Shown in pieces: positions 7,284-9,467 of a stretch of DNA of 9,467 bases (position 1 is the first letter of the stretch; each line of letters opens with the position of its first letter). The DNA is from an uncultured Bacteroidota bacterium (GTDB lineage Bacteria > Bacteroidota > Bacteroidia > Chitinophagales > S012-47), in assembly GCA_913062655.1 (NCBI GenBank), contig CAJXXO010000082.1:1-9467 (forward strand), read 5' to 3'. The translations under genes were made by a program, and so were the position numbers. The notes beneath the pieces are model-generated. The model had not been told where the DNA came from. It made no database searches and worked only from the letters and a program-made list of their open reading frames with translations.

Positions 7284-8621
7284 ATGCGTCAGCTCATTAT
7301 AGCCTCGCTTTGCGTGCTGGTAGCGGTAAGCTGCAAGAAGGAAAATACCGCTTACACAGGGGTAGGCCAGGTAGTGGATCCGTTTGCCAAAGGATTGCCT
7401 GGCATTACCGTACAGGCCGGTGAGCAAACAGCCGTGACCGATGTTGACGGTAATTTTCAATTGGAATTGACTGGCCCACAGCTCCTACAGCCCATCGATT
7501 CCCACTATTACTTTGTACCACCAACGGTGCAGGTAAATCGGAATACCGCACCGCTTACGCTGCAAGGCTTTTATCAACTGGACAATACTTCGCAACAAGT
7601 GGTCAATTGGCTGGTAGGGCAGCAACTGCCTAATGGTTTGCTGGAGAGTGCGGAGGACGGTAATGTTGTATCACTGTACGATCAGGCGCTGGCAGCCCTG
7701 GTCTTCCTGGCGAATGGTCGGGTAGTGGAGGCGGAGCGGATCTTTGATTTCTTCGCTGATCGGGTCAGTTCAGAGCTGAAGAAGGGGCCGGGGGGCTTTG
7801 CCCAGTTGCGTGATCGAAATGGAGTGCCGAACAACCACCGCTGGATGGGTGACAACGCCTGGCTGTTGATCGCGTTGCATCATTACAAGTCGGCCACCCA
7901 AAATCCACAATACAATAGCTTGATGGAGGCGCTGGAAGACTGGTTACGAAGTCTGCAGGATACCGATGGTGGGCTTTTTGCCGGCTACGCGAGTGACAAC
8001 AGCCTCTTGAACTACAAAGTGACCGAAGGTATGATCGATGCCTTTGTGGCGGTACCGGGGTACGATTCCTTTCATCAGCAGCTACTTGACTACCTGGAAG
8101 CCGATCGTTGGGAGGCTATGGACCAAAATCTCATGGCGTGGCCGGCCAATCCACCGTACAAGTGGGCGCTGGACAATTTCAGTTGGGCCTACTGTGCCTT
8201 TCCGGAGTATCCGGTAGCGACACTTGATGCCGCAGATCGCTTTCGGACTACGCAAACGGCAACAGGTACGGGTAACCTATTAGAGGGCTATGATATTGAT
8301 GAGGACCGGGAAACGATCTTTATGGAAGGTACCGGGCAAATGGCGCTGGCTTTTCATTTGGCCGGCAGAATGGGAGACAAGCAATACTTCCTTGCTGAAA
8401 TGCGTAAAGCCTATTTCGACAGCCCCACCTACCTCAATGCAGGCGGCTTTCCCTATGCCTCCAATCCCGGTTCGGGGTATGGCAGCGATCCACTCTGGCC
8501 GACTGCACATACGGAAATTGCTCTGTCTGGAGGGGCGTGGTATGTGTTGGCGCAAACCGGCTTCAATCCGCTACGGATCGGGCTGGAAAAGCCAGTACCT
8601 GAAGCCGATCAATTCTGGTAA
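7284..8621 (+). CDS. Lipoprotein with N-terminal Ig-like domain and alpha/alpha-toroid-like C-terminal domain
   Basis: 445 residues from ATG. Residues 1-16 are a lipoprotein signal (LIIASLCVLVAVS) with lipidated Cys17 in AVSC. The following KKE is partly like the X-K-(D/E)2 surface-export signal known in Capnocytophaga lipoproteins, so outer-membrane, possibly surface, location is inferred. Residues ~23-95 look like a carboxypeptidase-regulatory-like beta-sandwich (GLPGITVQAG, then VTDVDGNFQLEL). Residues ~104-425 are helical repeats that resemble six-hairpin/(alpha/alpha)6 enzymes: WLVGQQLPNGLLES (109-122), HRWMGDNAWLLIALHHY (185-201), DWLRSLQDTDGGLFAG (219-234), KWALDNFSWAY (293-303) and FMEGTGQMALAFHL (346-359). 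Such folds occur in glycoside hydrolases, polysaccharide lyases and epimerases, but I cannot name the family or the catalytic residues. The aromatic, acidic and Gly motifs plus the divergent glucanase gene suggest a carbohydrate role (inference). Confidence 0.9.
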   Translation: MRQLIIASLCVLVAVSCKKENTAYTGVGQVVDPFAKGLPGITVQAGEQTAVTDVDGNFQLELTGPQLLQPIDSHYYFVPPTVQVNRNTAPLTLQGFYQLDNTSQQVVNWLVGQQLPNGLLESAEDGNVVSLYDQALAALVFLANGRVVEAERIFDFFADRVSSELKKGPGGFAQLRDRNGVPNNHRWMGDNAWLLIALHHYKSATQNPQYNSLMEALEDWLRSLQDTDGGLFAGYASDNSLLNYKVTEGMIDAFVAVPGYDSFHQQLLDYLEADRWEAMDQNLMAWPANPPYKWALDNFSWAYCAFPEYPVATLDAADRFRTTQTATGTGNLLEGYDIDEDRETIFMEGTGQMALAFHLAGRMGDKQYFLAEMRKAYFDSPTYLNAGGFPYASNPGSGYGSDPLWPTAHTEIALSGGAWYVLAQTGFNPLRIGLEKPVPEADQFW

Positions 8622-8661
8622 AAAAGAGTTGTAATACATATAGTAACTTTTTGTTATCGCA

Positions 8662-8684
8662 TTGATGTAAATCATCAAATTTTT
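8662..8684 (+). terminator. Inverted repeat TTGATG-taaat-CATCAA followed by a T run
   Basis: A perfect 6-bp stem (8662-8667 with 8673-8678) and 5-nt loop are followed by A and TTTTT (8680-8684), 40 bp after the stop of the toroid-domain gene. The stem has only two G-C pairs, so termination would be inefficient. The same bases read TTGAT-N4-ATCAT (8662-8675), one mismatch from the Fnr-type box TTGAT-N4-ATCAA, so an operator for a Crp/Fnr regulator of the downstream gene is an alternative. Confidence 0.35.
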
Positions 8685-8697
8685 CAGGGGACAACTT

Positions 8698-8705
8698 TAA
8701 CATTG
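8698..8705 (+). promoter_or_regulatory. Minus-7-like box (TAACATTG) before the last gene
   Basis: TAACATTG is one base off TAnnTTTG and ends 4 nt before ATG 8710, the same spacing as the box of the upstream plus-strand gene. No TTG is present at 17-23 bp upstream. Tentative. Confidence 0.3.
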
Positions 8706-8709
8706 GGGC

Positions 8710-9467
8710 ATGATAATTCCTACCTTGTCCCCCCGGCTAGCGGGCACAAAGGGTGCCGCATTTATTGCTTGTCTTGTAAGCGTCTTTTTACTCTTACCAA
8801 AGGACCATACAGCACAAAATAAAGTAGGGTTTGAAATACCGGGAGTGAGCGAAGAAGGCTTTTTTGAGATTGTTAAGCCGGCCTTCGCTGCTGCCGATTT
8901 ACCTCCTGTATATGTCAACAGGAATAAGAAGGAAGCCATATCGAACTGGTATGAATACAATGACCTGCTGTTTGAATACCGGTGCAAATACAAAGCCACC
9001 TGGAATGCCGGGATCATCAGCGTAGAGGTGACCGATATCCAGTATCGCTCAACAGCCAGTTGGGAGCCCCACATGCTCCCGGTGTCGAAAAAGAGAAAAG
9101 GAAAACTATTGGGGGACTTAGAGTCGGCATTGACAGAGATGGGTGCCGAATATCCCTTTGAAGAAAAGCAAATGGCCAGCGAAGGGTCGGATGTGCCGAA
9201 TGAGAAAAGCGCTCCGGGAACTTCGAACGAAGGAACAGCATCAGCCAGTGATATTAGTACTTCAGAGGCATCGCAGACTTCCCTTATCGATCCGGCTATT
9301 GCTGATTCCGTGGCGATGATAGAACTTGATGATTCCTATATCCCGATACTATACATCACTGCCGGGGGGGAATTGATGGCATTGGTAAATGGGCCAGAAA
9401 GACAACAACCCGTAATGGTATGGTACATGCCCTCCATTGAGGTAGATCCTATGCTCATCACTTTGGA
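8710..9467 (+). CDS. Unrecognised secreted or membrane-anchored protein, N-terminal part (runs off right edge)
   Basis: The frame is open from ATG 8710 to the window end (252 complete codons). An in-frame TAA at 8698 and the absence of an earlier start make the ATG secure. Residues ~14-30 (KGAAFIACLVSVFLLLP) form a hydrophobic segment after a basic N-terminus: an uncleaved anchor or a signal peptide. Residues ~40-130 form a mixed alpha/beta segment with many aromatics (SNWYEYNDLLFEYRCKYKA, ~78-96; VEVTDIQYRST, ~103-113), followed by a basic patch (VSKKRKGKLLG). Residues ~156-192 are a low-complexity linker rich in Ser, Glu and Ala. A second segment starts near 195 and contains SYIPILYITAGGELMALVNG (~209-228). 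I recognise no family. It may share transcription with the lipoprotein gene 88 bp upstream, or have its own promoter. Confidence 0.82.
   Translation, partial: MIIPTLSPRLAGTKGAAFIACLVSVFLLLPKDHTAQNKVGFEIPGVSEEGFFEIVKPAFAAADLPPVYVNRNKKEAISNWYEYNDLLFEYRCKYKATWNAGIISVEVTDIQYRSTASWEPHMLPVSKKRKGKLLGDLESALTEMGAEYPFEEKQMASEGSDVPNEKSAPGTSNEGTASASDISTSEASQTSLIDPAIADSVAMIELDDSYIPILYITAGGELMALVNGPERQQPVMVWYMPSIEVDPMLITL

Larger units (their letters stand above)
8622..8709. other. Short AT-rich intergenic region between the two plus-strand genes
   Basis: 88 bp. After the stop, AAAAAG-AG-TT (8621-8630) can pair imperfectly with AACTTTTT (8645-8652), leaving a 2-nt bulge and a 14-nt loop: a weak terminator at best. 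A cleaner inverted repeat follows at 8662-8678. The last ~20 bp hold the presumed promoter of the downstream gene. Confidence 0.5.

Noticed and set aside
8280..8634. Two overlapping open frames (minus 8280-8555 and plus 8290-8634) at the end of the toroid-domain gene
   Set aside because: Both are shadows of the in-frame lipoprotein coding sequence and show no independent features.

Overview
The window reads as chromosomal DNA of a member of the Bacteroidota, most likely a marine Saprospiria/Lewinella-type bacterium (inference). Reasons: two secreted proteins end in type IX secretion (T9SS type A) sorting domains; a choice-of-anchor B surface protein carries carboxypeptidase-regulatory-like, PKD and SprB-type domains; no convincing Shine-Dalgarno sequences precede the starts; and upstream regions carry Bacteroidota-type TAnnTTTG minus-7 boxes. 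There is no rRNA, tRNA, CRISPR array, transposase or phage gene. Coding density is high and no gene-free stretch exceeds 170 bases.

Layout. Minus strand, read from right to left: a secreted GH16 beta-glucanase (6126-7217), GMP synthase guaA (4515-6050), a lipoprotein with a type 1 periplasmic-binding-protein fold (3230-4528, overlapping the end of guaA), a 950-residue mosaic T9SS surface protein (210-3062), and the first 71 codons of a paralogue of that protein (1-213), which starts inside the stop codon of its neighbour. Plus strand: a lipoprotein with an alpha-helical toroid-like domain (7284-8621), divergent from the GH16 gene, then an unrecognised secreted or anchored protein running off the right edge (8710-9467).

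Between the 950-residue gene and the binding-protein gene lies an exact 11-unit array of a 7-bp repeat (3141-3217). The guaA promoter is the best regulatory site in the window: TTG, 17 bp, TACTTTTG, with three copies of TTTTGC spaced 22 and 11 bp apart. Four of the five genes with an upstream non-coding region have a minus-7-like box only 4-7 nt before the ATG, which suggests very short or absent 5' leaders.

Functionally the genes are a mix: one housekeeping purine enzyme, a probable coupled lipoprotein, a pair of large exported surface proteins, and a small divergent pair that may act on extracellular glucans. No defence system, secondary-metabolite cluster or complete new system is evident. 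The most unusual items are the heptamer array, the coupled paralogue pair, the near-leaderless promoter layout and the uncharacterised genes at the right end.
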